This document shows positions 36,183-45,057 of a stretch of 64,000 bases of DNA, piece after piece; position 1 is the first letter of the stretch, and each line of letters opens with the position of its first letter. Location: assembly GCA_016214845.1 (NCBI GenBank), contig JACRMS010000039.1, positions 56,810-120,809 of the forward strand, written 5' to 3'. The notes under the pieces are model-generated. The model saw only the letters and a list, made by a program, of their open reading frames with translations. It made no database searches and was not told the origin of the DNA. The position numbers were made by a program, and so were the translations under genes. Source of the DNA: Nitrospirota bacterium. Its GTDB lineage: Bacteria; Nitrospirota; Thermodesulfovibrionia; UBA6902.

Positions 36183-37475
36183 ATGCTTAAAGCTGAAATA
36201 ACAGACATCGGCAGTCACTGGGACAATATTATAAATTCAATAAACGACGGCATACTGATCATTGACCGGGATTATAATATTGTTTTCGCCAACAGGGTCG
36301 CCTCTAAATTATTCGCCTTCGACAACGAGCTTCCGCGCCGGCGTTGTTATGAGTTCCTGCATAAACTCTCCGTCCCGTGCAATGAAAATTACAAATTCAA
36401 AACATGCCCCCATAAAGAAGTCACATTGTCAGGCAAGCCGGTAAGCTCAACCCTCCCTTTTGTATTGATAAGCGGGGAGAAGAAAATTTTCAGCGTCAGC
36501 GCGGCGCCTGTGAAAGACAGTAACGGCGAAGTCATACAGATCGTCAAGATCTTCCAGGACGTCACAGAGAAAAAACGCACTGAAGAAGTTTTAAAGAGGT
36601 CCGAGAAAGAGTACAGGTCACTCGTAGACAATTCGCTTGCCGGGGTGTATAAGACCAACATCAAAGGAGATGTAATTTACGCAAACAATGCGCTGGCAAA
36701 AATGCTTGAATTTGACTCCCCTGATGAAGTGATGACCAGGAGCGTGCTTACGTTTTACAAGGACATAAATGAACGCGAGAAAATAATTGAGAGTTTAAAG
36801 GTGACAGGAGGCGTCAGGACCATTGAGGTCGCGCTTCTTACAAAGACAGGCAAAACGAGGGACGTCCTGATGAGTGCGGTCCTTGAGGGGGAGACCATGT
36901 CCGGCATGATGATGGACATCACGGAGTGCAAAAAGATGGAGGCGCTGTCCCGAAACCAGGAGTTATTATTTTCTTCCATCTTTGAGGGGATGCAGGACGG
37001 CATGGTGGTTGTTGACAGAAATTTTTCAATACTCTACGCAAACAGCAGTTACAGCAGGCAGACCGGTTTCCCCTTAGATGAGATAATGGGAAAGCGCTGC
37101 TACGAAGTTTCGCATCACCGCAAGAGGCCCTGCTACATGGAGGGCGAGGAATGCAGCGTAAAGAACGCGTTTGCCACAGGGGCCGGCAACAAGATAATCC
37201 ATACCCACTTCGACAAAGAAGATAACCCCGTTTATGTCGAGACCGCGGCTTATCCGATCAGGGACCTTTCAGGCAATATTACGTCAGTTGCCGAGAGGGT
37301 AAGCAACATCACTGAGAAACTGCGGCTCGATGAAGAGCTGAAGAAGCGCATGAAAGAGCTTGAGGAATTTTATGAAATGGCTGTCGGCAGGGAAATTAAA
37401 ATGATAGAGTTGAAGGCGGAAGTCCAAAATCTGAAAGCAGAGCTTCAGCGATATAAACCGGCCGGCAGGACATGA
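36183..37475 (+). CDS. multi-PAS sensor protein without output domain
   Basis: 430 residues with three PAS domains (about 12-130, 138-255 and 262-385), then a coiled coil ending in EIKMIELKAEVQNLKAELQR. The first and third PAS carry a conserved Cys set (RRCYEFLHKLSVPC then FKTCPHK; KRCYEVSHHRKRPC then EECSVKN), as seen in PAS domains thought to bind a metal, heme or Fe-S ligand. There is no kinase, GGDEF or HTH output, so it must act through a partner; the coiled coil fits that. It overlaps the HD-GYP gene by four bases (ATGA), which is the natural partner. Confidence 0.8.
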   Translation: MLKAEITDIGSHWDNIINSINDGILIIDRDYNIVFANRVASKLFAFDNELPRRRCYEFLHKLSVPCNENYKFKTCPHKEVTLSGKPVSSTLPFVLISGEKKIFSVSAAPVKDSNGEVIQIVKIFQDVTEKKRTEEVLKRSEKEYRSLVDNSLAGVYKTNIKGDVIYANNALAKMLEFDSPDEVMTRSVLTFYKDINEREKIIESLKVTGGVRTIEVALLTKTGKTRDVLMSAVLEGETMSGMMMDITECKKMEALSRNQELLFSSIFEGMQDGMVVVDRNFSILYANSSYSRQTGFPLDEIMGKRCYEVSHHRKRPCYMEGEECSVKNAFATGAGNKIIHTHFDKEDNPVYVETAAYPIRDLSGNITSVAERVSNITEKLRLDEELKKRMKELEEFYEMAVGREIKMIELKAEVQNLKAELQRYKPAGRT

Positions 37476-38719
37476 AATCAAAGTTATCAATTACTGTTAT
37501 TATTTTCGCTTTCCTTATTTTCACCGGTTACCTGTATTACGATTATAAGCATCACGGTGAATGGATAACAAAGCACTTGTTCTCTACGCAGAACCCCTTC
37601 GACGCTGTTTTCTTCATCCTGGTCCTTTGCGCCTTTATCGGCTCATTTATAGCAGCCTATTTTATCAATGACAGGAAGAAACTCCTCGACCAGACCAAAC
37701 ACTCTGAAGAACAATTGAGACATGCGGCGCGTGAATGGACAGCAACCTTTGATTCCATGCCCTACGGTGTTTTGCTGACTGACGGCGAGTGCAATATCAT
37801 CAGGGCCAACCAGTACATAGCAGGATTATCAGGCGTACCTGCCAGGGACCTCGTCTTCCGTAAAAAATGCCAGGACACGGTCTGCATGAAGGACAGGTCA
37901 AACCTTTGCCATGTGCATAACGCGGCAAAGAACAAAGCCACCGGGAATTACGAGTTCTACAACCGGAAATACAATAAGTTTTTCAGCGAAAGCATTACCC
38001 CGATGCTCAATGATGAGGGGAATGTTGTTACCTATGTGCATGTCCTGGTCGATATCACCGACATGAAAGAAAAGGAATATAAACTCATCCAGTCCAAAGA
38101 CGCGTTCTTTAACATGCTTAAAGACATGGACGCCACTTACAAGGAAATGAGGGCCGTCTATGACGGCCTCATCGTAACGTTCTCCAATATCCTGGATGCC
38201 AAGAGCTCGTGGACCAGGGGGCATTCAATAGAAGTTGCGCAATATGCAACGGCAATAGCCAGAGAGATGGGATTAAGCGAACTGGAGATCGAGACCCTCA
38301 GGGTGGCCGCCCTCCTGCACGATATCGGAAAGATCGGGACATACGATGTCATCCTTGATAAACCGGACACACTCACTGATGAGGAATTCTCGCTCATAAG
38401 AACACACACCATAAAAGGCGAGGAGATATTAAGGCCCATAAAAGGGCTTGATAAAATACTGCCGATCGTCAGGTCCCATCATGAAAAAGTCAACGGCGCA
38501 GGCTATCCTGACGGGCTGAAGGGAGATGAGATACCCTTTCTCGCAAGGATACTTTGCGTTGCCGATTCTTTCGACGCGATGGTGTCGGACAGGCCATACC
38601 GTCTCTCGCGCGGCAGGCAGTACGCGGTCACAGAGTTGAAACAATGCTCTGGGGAACAATTCGACCCGCATATTGTAGATGCCTTCGTAAATACAATGGA
38701 ACGGGTTTCCGCCGCTTAA
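37472..38719 (+). CDS. membrane PAS/HD-GYP cyclic-di-GMP phosphodiesterase
   Basis: 415 residues. Two membrane segments near the N-terminus (SITVIIFAFLIFTGYLYY and FFILVLCAFIGSFIAAYFI) bracket a short periplasmic loop. A PAS domain follows (about 85-195), with its own Cys pair. The HD-GYP domain fills the rest: SSWTRGHSIEVAQYA, AALLHDIGKIGTYD (HD), RSHHEKVNGAGYPDGL (the GYP motif) and DSFDAMVSDRPYR. It should degrade c-di-GMP. Coupled to the PAS protein and driven by a sigma-54 promoter at 36053. Confidence 0.88.
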   Translation: MKSKLSITVIIFAFLIFTGYLYYDYKHHGEWITKHLFSTQNPFDAVFFILVLCAFIGSFIAAYFINDRKKLLDQTKHSEEQLRHAAREWTATFDSMPYGVLLTDGECNIIRANQYIAGLSGVPARDLVFRKKCQDTVCMKDRSNLCHVHNAAKNKATGNYEFYNRKYNKFFSESITPMLNDEGNVVTYVHVLVDITDMKEKEYKLIQSKDAFFNMLKDMDATYKEMRAVYDGLIVTFSNILDAKSSWTRGHSIEVAQYATAIAREMGLSELEIETLRVAALLHDIGKIGTYDVILDKPDTLTDEEFSLIRTHTIKGEEILRPIKGLDKILPIVRSHHEKVNGAGYPDGLKGDEIPFLARILCVADSFDAMVSDRPYRLSRGRQYAVTELKQCSGEQFDPHIVDAFVNTMERVSAA

Positions 38720-38781
38720 GCCCCAAGGGCCCAAAATCAGCCCTCCTTTTATGGTAATATAGCAAAAATAAAAACCTGTAT

Positions 38782-39861
38782 TTGTTTGAAGAAATCTTGA
38801 CTGAACTCGATCAAAAAACTATCGGCGTTGTTTTACTGAACCTCGGCGGACCCGACTCCTTGCAGGCAGTCAGGCCGTTTCTCTACAACCTTTTCTCCGA
38901 CAGGGAGATCATCAGGCTCGGCCCGGCCTTTCTCCAAAAGCCTATCGCATGGCTCATCTCAACTTTGCGTTCAAAAAAGACTGAAGCCATGTACAATCAG
39001 ATAGGCGGGAAGTCTCCCATTCTTGAAATCACAAAAGCACAGGCTGAGGCGCTGGAGAAGGCATTAAATGCAGAAGCTGAGAAGACAGGAAATTCAGAAG
39101 ATAAGAAATCTCAACTTCTCAACCTCTCAACTTCTCAACTTCACTTCAAAGTCTACATCGGGATGCGTTACTGGCGGCCTTTCATGAAAGATACCGCAGA
39201 TAAAATCATCCAGGATGGCGTTAAGCATCTTGTCGTCCTCAGTCTTTATCCGCATTACTCAAAGGCGACGACAGGTTCATCAGTAGAAGATTTCAAACAG
39301 GCAATGTCTACGCTCAACGCTCAACGCTCAACACCCGACATTCAGTACATTGAACAATGGTATGATTTCCAGCCTTACATAGAGGCCCTCGCAGAATTAA
39401 TTGCAGAAGGAATGTTGAAATTCAATCCCCCCGGGGGGCCGGGGGGGGTTACACTCCTCTACAGCGCGCACAGCCTGCCGCAGTCTTTTATTGACGAAGG
39501 GGACCCGTATCTCGACCACATAAAATCCACCATTGCGGCCGTCAACTCGTTACTCGCTGACCGTTACTCGTTACCTCTGAAATGGCATCTTTCATTTCAG
39601 AGTAAAAGCGGGCCTGTCAAATGGCTTGAGCCCGCAACAGAGGAGGCCATTATTAAACTTGCCGGAGAGGGCTGTAAAAATTTACTTGTCGTGCCGATCA
39701 GTTTTGTCTCAGACCATATCGAGACACTATATGAAATAGACATTCTGTATAAAGAGCTTGCTAAAAAACATGGTATAACTCTTCAAAGATGCCGGTCGTT
39801 GAATACATCCGAAAAATTCATACTTGCGATGAAGCAGCTTGTTATGTCTAAAATACAATAG
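38782..39861 (+). CDS. hemH: ferrochelatase
   Basis: 359 residues from a TTG at 38782, which is the likeliest but not certain start. Motifs: GVVLLNLGGPDSLQAVRPFL, LFSDREIIRLG, MRYWRPFMKDTADKI, VVLSLYPHYSKATTGSS with the active-site His, TLLYSAHSLPQSFIDEGDPY and VVPISFVSDHIETLYEID with the catalytic His/Glu. It inserts iron into protoporphyrin (or coproporphyrin) IX. Repeat-coded insertions lie at residues about 96-121 (both arms of a GAGAAG/CTTCTC repeat), 175-184 (tandem CTCAACG) and 213-223 (PPGGPGG). The enzyme core remains intact. Confidence 0.93.
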   Translation: MFEEILTELDQKTIGVVLLNLGGPDSLQAVRPFLYNLFSDREIIRLGPAFLQKPIAWLISTLRSKKTEAMYNQIGGKSPILEITKAQAEALEKALNAEAEKTGNSEDKKSQLLNLSTSQLHFKVYIGMRYWRPFMKDTADKIIQDGVKHLVVLSLYPHYSKATTGSSVEDFKQAMSTLNAQRSTPDIQYIEQWYDFQPYIEALAELIAEGMLKFNPPGGPGGVTLLYSAHSLPQSFIDEGDPYLDHIKSTIAAVNSLLADRYSLPLKWHLSFQSKSGPVKWLEPATEEAIIKLAGEGCKNLLVVPISFVSDHIETLYEIDILYKELAKKHGITLQRCRSLNTSEKFILAMKQLVMSKIQ

Positions 39862-39904
39862 TGTCAGTGACAGTGCCAGCACGAAAAAACTGACACTGAC
39901 ACTA
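39859..39904. repeat. inverted repeat of GTGTCAGTGACAG type after hemH
   Basis: TAGTGTCAGTGACAGTGCCA and AACTGACACTGACACTA are inverted copies around a short A-rich loop. The first three bases are the hemH stop codon. No T-run follows. Confidence 0.7.
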
Positions 39905-39936
39905 AACACTTACACAGTGTTTAGGAGAAAATCATT

Positions 39937-41322
39937 ATGAAAAGAATAGCCATAGTCGGCGGCGGCATATCCGGGCTGACAGTCGCATACGCGCTGTTGA
40001 CCAGAGCACAGAACACAGAGCACAGAACACAGATGGACATCACTGTCTTTGAATCGGACAACAGGCCCGGGGGGAAGATATGGACGGACAGAACAGACGG
40101 TTTCCTTTGCGAGAAGGGCGCAAACGGTTTTCTTGACAATAAGCCCCGCACCCTTGAATTGTGCAAGAGCCTCGGCATTGACCCTTTGAGGAGCAATGAA
40201 AATTCCAGGAAGCGGTTTCTTTTTGTTAACGGAAAACTCAATGCCCTGCCAGAGTCACCTCCCGCTTTTATAAAATCAGACCTCATTTCATGGGGCGGCA
40301 AACTCAGGATGCTGATGGAATACAACGCGCCCAAAGGGCCGGAGGATGAAACAGTAGCGGATTTTATAACCCGCCGTCTCGGAAAAGAGGCGCTTGAAAA
40401 ACTCATTGATCCTATGGCGTCCGGGATTTACGCAGGCAACCCCTACAGGATGAGCATAAAGAGCTGCTTCCCCCGCATCAAGGAACTTGAGCAGGAATAC
40501 GGCGGCCTTATAAAGGCTTTATTAAAGATACGCAAACAGAAGAAGCAGCAGCAAAAAGCCTCAGGCGAAAAAGTGTCGGTTGCCCCCGGGGGCACGCTCA
40601 CCTCATTTTATAACGGCGCTCAGACAATGACGGACACGCTTGCGGAAAAACTTGGCGACAGGGTAAAACTCGGGGTCTCAGTTTACGGCATTGTAAAAGA
40701 CAGCTCCTCATATAAACTATACACATCAAAGGACACTGTCGAAGCCGATATTGTAATTATCGCGTCCCCGGCTTACGCGGCAGCGGAGATACTAAAGGAC
40801 TTTGACACGGAGATCTCAAGATTCCTTTCGGATATCCCCTACCCCCACGTATCGGTCGTCTGCCTTGGATACAAAAAAGAAAAGATCGGGCACCACTTAA
40901 ACGGTTTCGGTTTCCTCATTCCACATATCGAAGGCCGGAAGATCCTCGGCACGCTCTGGGACTCAAGCATATTCCCGAACCGGGCCTCAGAGGGCCATGC
41001 CCTTCTGAGAACAATGGTCGGCGGCGCCCAGGCCCCTGAGATGGCCATGCTTGATGATGATAAGATCATAAGCCTGGTCTTTGATGAACTCAGGCCGATA
41101 CTCTCCCTGAAAGCAGAACCCGACATGATAAGGGTCTACAGGTGGGAAAAGGCGATCCCGCAGTATATGCTTGGACACAGCAAAAAAATAATGCTGATCG
41201 AAAAAAGACTGAGATCATATCCGGGACTTTATCTGACAGGCAATGCCTACAGGGGGATCGGCATGAACGATTGCGTGGAGAGCGGGTACAAACTCGCGGA
41301 TGAGATCATCGCTCATTTGTAG
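39937..41322 (+). CDS. hemG: protoporphyrinogen oxidase (HemG/HemY type)
   Basis: 461 residues of the FAD-dependent oxygen-type oxidase (often called HemY or HemG). The dinucleotide fold IAIVGGGISGLTVAYAL is at residues 4-20, followed by DRPGGKIWTDR-like FESDNRPGGKIWTD, EKGANGFLDNKP, DPMASGIYAGNPYRMSIK and the C-terminal LYLTGNAYRGIGMNDCVESG. It oxidises protoporphyrinogen or coproporphyrinogen. Residues about 22-33 (RAQNTEHRTQM) are a repeat-coded insert between the first helix and the second strand of the FAD fold, an unusual place for an insertion. It follows hemH and overlaps the convergent TPR gene by 10 bases. Confidence 0.92.
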   Translation: MKRIAIVGGGISGLTVAYALLTRAQNTEHRTQMDITVFESDNRPGGKIWTDRTDGFLCEKGANGFLDNKPRTLELCKSLGIDPLRSNENSRKRFLFVNGKLNALPESPPAFIKSDLISWGGKLRMLMEYNAPKGPEDETVADFITRRLGKEALEKLIDPMASGIYAGNPYRMSIKSCFPRIKELEQEYGGLIKALLKIRKQKKQQQKASGEKVSVAPGGTLTSFYNGAQTMTDTLAEKLGDRVKLGVSVYGIVKDSSSYKLYTSKDTVEADIVIIASPAYAAAEILKDFDTEISRFLSDIPYPHVSVVCLGYKKEKIGHHLNGFGFLIPHIEGRKILGTLWDSSIFPNRASEGHALLRTMVGGAQAPEMAMLDDDKIISLVFDELRPILSLKAEPDMIRVYRWEKAIPQYMLGHSKKIMLIEKRLRSYPGLYLTGNAYRGIGMNDCVESGYKLADEIIAHL

Positions 41323-42056
41323 ATCTGATTGAACAACTTATATGCCAGCCGCCGGTCAATATTCACAAGTGTTTTGTATTCATCAAGCGCAGAGCCTATA
41401 TTGTTGAACAATACGTAGACGCTGCCGAGGTTGTAATGGGCCTGGGCAAAGTCAGGCTTGATCTTTACCGCTTTCAGGAAAGCAGTTAGCGCTTCATTTC
41501 TTAAATGCAGGCTCAGATATATCTCCCCGATATGGTTATGCACGTCCGCGTTATCAGCATCGAGCCTCACTACATTTTTAAAGGCCTCCAGCGCGAGATT
41601 GTCCGACCCTGCATTTTTGTATATAAACCCGAGGCCCAGATACGCCTCTGTAAAATCAGGGTTAAGCCGGACCGCCTGTTCGAGGGCGCGTATTGCAAAT
41701 TGGATGTCGCCTGCTTCCTTGTATTCAAGGCCGAGCCTGTAGTGCGCCTCCGCGGAGTCAGGGTTTATCTTGACCGCCTCCTTGAAGGCGTCCATTGCCT
41801 CCTTATGCCTGCCTTCGCTGCTGTAGCTTATTCCAAGGACAAGCCAGTCTTCCAGAGTCTTACTGACGGCCTCTTTCTCCGCTGTCTTTTCATTCTCTGC
41901 AGCGGCAATGATCTCTTCTTTTATCCCTGTGTCATTGTCTTTTTTAACAGAAGCCTTCTCGGCGCAGGCGAATGAAATACATGAAAACGTAAAAGCGGTA
42001 ATTCCGATAACCAGCCAGCTGCGGACCTTTGAATCCCTGGTCCTTACTCTTGCCAT
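41313..42056 (-). CDS. TPR-repeat lipoprotein
   Basis: 247 residues. A basic N-terminus and hydrophobic segment (WLVIGITAFTFSCISFACAE) carry a possible lipobox at SFAC. After a charged linker there are about five tandem TPR units: DWLVLGISYSSEGRHKEAMD, AEAHYRLGLEYKEAGDIQFA, TEAYLGLGFIYKNAGSDNLA, ADVHNHIGEIYLSLHLRNEA and AQAHYNLGSVYVLFNNIGSA. TPRs mediate protein contacts, and the partner is unknown. It is convergent with hemG and about 20 bases after the toxin gene. Confidence 0.85.
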   Translation of the reverse strand: MARVRTRDSKVRSWLVIGITAFTFSCISFACAEKASVKKDNDTGIKEEIIAAAENEKTAEKEAVSKTLEDWLVLGISYSSEGRHKEAMDAFKEAVKINPDSAEAHYRLGLEYKEAGDIQFAIRALEQAVRLNPDFTEAYLGLGFIYKNAGSDNLALEAFKNVVRLDADNADVHNHIGEIYLSLHLRNEALTAFLKAVKIKPDFAQAHYNLGSVYVLFNNIGSALDEYKTLVNIDRRLAYKLFNQIYK

Positions 42057-42075
42057 AAAAACTCGCCTCCCCCCT

Positions 42076-42387
42076 TCAAAGATTCAATGCAAAACTAATA
42101 GCGTTACGAACTTGAAACAGTTTTTCTTTAGATAAAGTTGTAATCAACGCTCCAATCTTTTCTTTTGAAACCGTCTGGATATGATCACAATTAACAGCAC
42201 AATCGTTATGCATGCCGTTCTCTTTCGATAAGAGTACCTCGCTCGGGATGTCTCTTATGGTTGAAGTTATTGGCGCAACAGTGACTTCGCCTAAATAATC
42301 CAATATGGAATTTCTTGTTAAAATCACCACGGGGCGTTTCTTGTCAGGACTTTGAAACTTGTACCATCTCACCTCGCCCCGTTTCAT
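42076..42387 (-). CDS. MazF/PemK-type toxin
   Basis: 103 residues with the whole MazF/PemK core: MKRGEVRWYKF, KKRPVVILTRNSILDYLG, VTVAPITSTIRDIPSEV, NGMHNDCAVNCDHIQTV, then KEKIGALITTLS. These are sequence-specific endoribonucleases. The start overlaps the antitoxin stop by four bases (ATGA), the usual coupled order antitoxin-toxin. Confidence 0.92.
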   Translation of the reverse strand: MKRGEVRWYKFQSPDKKRPVVILTRNSILDYLGEVTVAPITSTIRDIPSEVLLSKENGMHNDCAVNCDHIQTVSKEKIGALITTLSKEKLFQVRNAISFALNL

Positions 42388-42614
42388 TCATCCCACTCCT
42401 GCTCTGATTCCCAAACGCTAAATTCTTTTTTGCCGACAGGATGACATTCGTATCCTCTTTTATGCTTTTTTTCAAGCATATTGATATTCACTTGCTTAAT
42501 AGCGTCCTTCAATGCCTTTCGAGTAAATGCAGAACGGGTTGTTTTCAGCCTCTTAACAACCCTGTCAACGGATGCTACTAATTCATCATCTAAAGTCATT
42601 TGAATTGTCCTCAT
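42384..42614 (-). CDS. ribbon-helix-helix antitoxin
   Basis: 76 residues. The N-terminal half is a ribbon-helix-helix DNA-binding domain (MRTIQMTLDDELVASVDRVV, KTTRSAFTRKALKDAI). The acidic/aromatic tail (KKEFSVWESEQEWDE) should wrap and block the MazF-type toxin. Such antitoxins repress their own promoter. A GAGGAGAT ribosome site precedes the start. Confidence 0.88.
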   Translation of the reverse strand: MRTIQMTLDDELVASVDRVVKRLKTTRSAFTRKALKDAIKQVNINMLEKKHKRGYECHPVGKKEFSVWESEQEWDE

Positions 42615-42924
42615 GATCTCCTCCGAACAATGTGGCTATTTATAGCTATGATAACCCACATCCCTCATGGAGTCAATTGATTGATTATGCCTTCCGCATA
42701 TAGCCCTGATGACTGACGAGTGCCACTACATGCCTGAAAACCAATCTTATTCTACTTTGCAATCAAGATGACACCTTTGTCATTCCGGCTTGTCCGGAAT
42801 CTTTCTTTGTTTTCAGAAGGATTCCCGACGCGCTCCGCTTGCGGGAATGACAACTTAAACACTTAATGGAATTGCATATCAATGTCCAGTGGCACTCGTT
42901 CAGTTTAACGATTGTAATCTGCTT
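42615..42924. other. intergenic gap with a nested inverted-repeat unit
   Basis: Inverted ends TGACGAGTGCCACT (42715-42728) and AGTGGCACTCGTTCA (42888-42902) bracket a 188-bp unit. Inside is the palindrome pair ATTCCGGCTTGTCCGGAATC and ATTCCCG...GCGGGAATGAC (42782-42851). No gene was found in this stretch. Confidence 0.6.
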
Positions 42925-43926
42925 TTAAAGGTCGGCCCAATTCAGCGGCCCTGAATTGTAATCAAAAGTTCCGTCACCGTTAGTGTCTGCTTCCACCGTG
43001 TACTGAGTGGAGGAAAGCGCGGTCAGTCTGGATTTGGTGCCGGTATTTCCTGCGCACACCAGAACTCCCTGAGACGGCCAGTCGTCACCGGAATAGATTC
43101 GTAACGCAGTTGAGGTGTAGGCATCGACATAACCATAATCAGGATGATAAAAGCGCCCGCTGACAACACTCACATCTACATAATTGCTCCCATCAGACAT
43201 GGTCATGCTAAAGTTCTCAATTTTAAAAACATCCGCTGTGCTGTTGTCCTTCAGCAATACATTAATAGTTGCAGTCATAGGCGAAGCATCAAAGTCGAAA
43301 GCAATGTCACCATCCGCTGTAAAGGAATCGCTGCCCGATGCTGCGCTGAGGGTGTCAAAGGAAATGCTCAGTTGCAGGAAGTCTTCAGTGTTAACGTCAA
43401 CCTTGCCGGAGAAATTTGCACTGCCGGAAATCGTTACACCTTCAGAACAATAACTGCTAAAGTTCATACTGCCGGAGAAATTTCCGGTAACATCATCATA
43501 AGTTATGGTATATGACGCGTTCCCCGGACTTGCACAGTCACCTTGTATTGTTCCGGCATCAGTGGCAGAAGCGCCTGAAACAGCATCATCTGATGAGGAT
43601 ATCACGTCAACCTTAAGGAGTGCCTTCTCTAACGTTTGTGTCAGTCTTAACGAACGCGAGCTGCCAATTTGTCTATCATCAGACTGAAGTGATCCCAATG
43701 ATAATGCACTGCCTGTGCTGCCGTTCTGATATGCGCTGGTGGATATTTCTCCAGCATTACTATTATCTATAGCGGCCTGACTTGTAGACCCGGAATACGA
43801 AATTCCGCCGCCGCTACCGCCTCCTCCACCATTATCTCCGCCGCCGCCACCGCCTCCACATGCAATTATGAGTACGGACAGTAATGCAGCGAATAATACC
43901 TCCATAATTTTGATATTGTTCTTCAT
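42925..43926 (-). CDS. lipoprotein with glycine-rich tether, unknown
   Basis: 333 residues. Signal peptide and lipobox LFAALLSVLIIACGG, followed directly by about 20 residues that are nearly all Gly. The mature domain is Ser/Thr/Asp-rich and predicted all-beta: YTITYDDVTGNFSGSMNFSS, VTISGSANFSGKVDVN and NFSMTMSDGSNYVDVSVVSG. It ends with a Thr/Asp-rich TNGDGTFDYNSG segment. No family recognised. It is one of four lipoproteins in this region with the same C-(G)n design, pointing to a shared surface location. Confidence 0.72.
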   Translation of the reverse strand: MKNNIKIMEVLFAALLSVLIIACGGGGGGGDNGGGGGSGGGISYSGSTSQAAIDNSNAGEISTSAYQNGSTGSALSLGSLQSDDRQIGSSRSLRLTQTLEKALLKVDVISSSDDAVSGASATDAGTIQGDCASPGNASYTITYDDVTGNFSGSMNFSSYCSEGVTISGSANFSGKVDVNTEDFLQLSISFDTLSAASGSDSFTADGDIAFDFDASPMTATINVLLKDNSTADVFKIENFSMTMSDGSNYVDVSVVSGRFYHPDYGYVDAYTSTALRIYSGDDWPSQGVLVCAGNTGTKSRLTALSSTQYTVEADTNGDGTFDYNSGPLNWADL

Positions 43927-44030
43927 GATACGTCCCCTTTCCCCGCCCGCTGTGAGCAGATAACGTTAAAGATTTATGATCGCAAGGCGATCTTCTGTGG
44001 TGGATTATGGATGAGATGTTTATGCGTTTC

Positions 44031-44477
44031 CTATTTCTTCTCCTCCGGTATTAACTTACACTCTACGATTTCCTTCTCTGCTGTTTCTGGTGACATCACC
44101 ATCAGATGAGGTCTTCCAACAAAAATACCAACACCAACCGTGCCTTTTATGTAGTAAGTCTGTCCTGCTTTTATATCAAGGGTTACAGAGCTTTTTGACT
44201 CCGTTTGGGCCCAAAACTCTACCTCACCAGGATTTGAGAAATATGGATAGTAGCCGCCGCTATATAATGTAGTAATGGGGGTTTCACCAACTTTTATATC
44301 ATATGAAACGCCCCCGCCCACAAAGCCGCTCGGTCGATATATATAAACCAATCCAACGTTATCCGGGACCATCTCGACCTTCTGGTAAACTGGGCCGAGA
44401 CTGGCGCAATTTGATAACACTAACATGCCTGCCAGTAATAGAGAAATCGTCAGTAGTTTTGTAATAATTTTTGTCAT
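44031..44477 (-). CDS. DUF2846-type lipoprotein
   Basis: 148 residues. Lipobox LVLSNCASLGPVYQ; mature part VGLVYIYRPSGFVGGGVSYD, YYPYFSNPGEVEFWAQTESK and IKAGQTYYIKGTVG, the pattern of the DUF2846 family (small beta-rich outer-membrane or periplasmic lipoproteins of unknown role). Its start touches the end of the upstream lipoprotein gene (shared base 44477), so the two are coupled. Confidence 0.8.
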   Translation of the reverse strand: MTKIITKLLTISLLLAGMLVLSNCASLGPVYQKVEMVPDNVGLVYIYRPSGFVGGGVSYDIKVGETPITTLYSGGYYPYFSNPGEVEFWAQTESKSSVTLDIKAGQTYYIKGTVGVGIFVGRPHLMVMSPETAEKEIVECKLIPEEKK

Positions 44478-45028
44478 TAAAGCTCTCCTTTCGTTGTTTG
44501 TGAAATACTCGGATTAATCAGTTGGGACAAACTATTTCTATCCTGATACATCTGCACTTCGATATTATCTCTTACAGCTATTAATCCATTCTTTCTAAGT
44601 TCACTGAAAGACTTGCCTTCAAAAAACAGACTGCGCGTTTTTTCAAAACCACACGTCGACGAATAAGATTTTATCACCTCCCTTCCTTTTAATACGTCCA
44701 GCTTTCCGATGACAACCAATGTGTCTTCACCTATAGGAAATCCCAAACCTGTAAGAGGACTCCAAAGAGGAAGCAACTGGGGCATATTATCTCTTCCATA
44801 AACTACGTTGTATGTATATTGGAAAGTAAGAACAGCCTCCGGTACAGGATCATTCGTTATTGTTCCGGGAAGATACTCAGCGTTGCCGTCATATATAACG
44901 TTACCCTTTAACTTAAAATCCACGTTTTCTATCGAGTTGACTTCTGGAGTAACAACCATTCTTGTCATACAGCCAATTAAAAAACAAAAACACACACTTA
45001 AAACAACATATGGTATTTTTCTTCCCAT
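44477..45028 (-). CDS. lipoprotein, unknown
   Basis: 183 residues from ATG 45028 (AAGGAGG upstream); the frame start at 45058 has no such site. Signal and lipobox SVCFCFLIGCMTRMVV. The mature domain contains VLTFQYTYNVVYGRDNMPQL, LPLWSPLTGLGFPIGEDTLV and VIGKLDVLKGREVIKSYSST. No family recognised. Genes on both sides also code small lipoproteins, and all three are closely spaced on the minus strand. Confidence 0.7.
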   Translation of the reverse strand: MGRKIPYVVLSVCFCFLIGCMTRMVVTPEVNSIENVDFKLKGNVIYDGNAEYLPGTITNDPVPEAVLTFQYTYNVVYGRDNMPQLLPLWSPLTGLGFPIGEDTLVVIGKLDVLKGREVIKSYSSTCGFEKTRSLFFEGKSFSELRKNGLIAVRDNIEVQMYQDRNSLSQLINPSISQTTKGEL

Positions 45029-45057
45029 TATGCATCCTCCTTTTGCTATGAGTTTCA

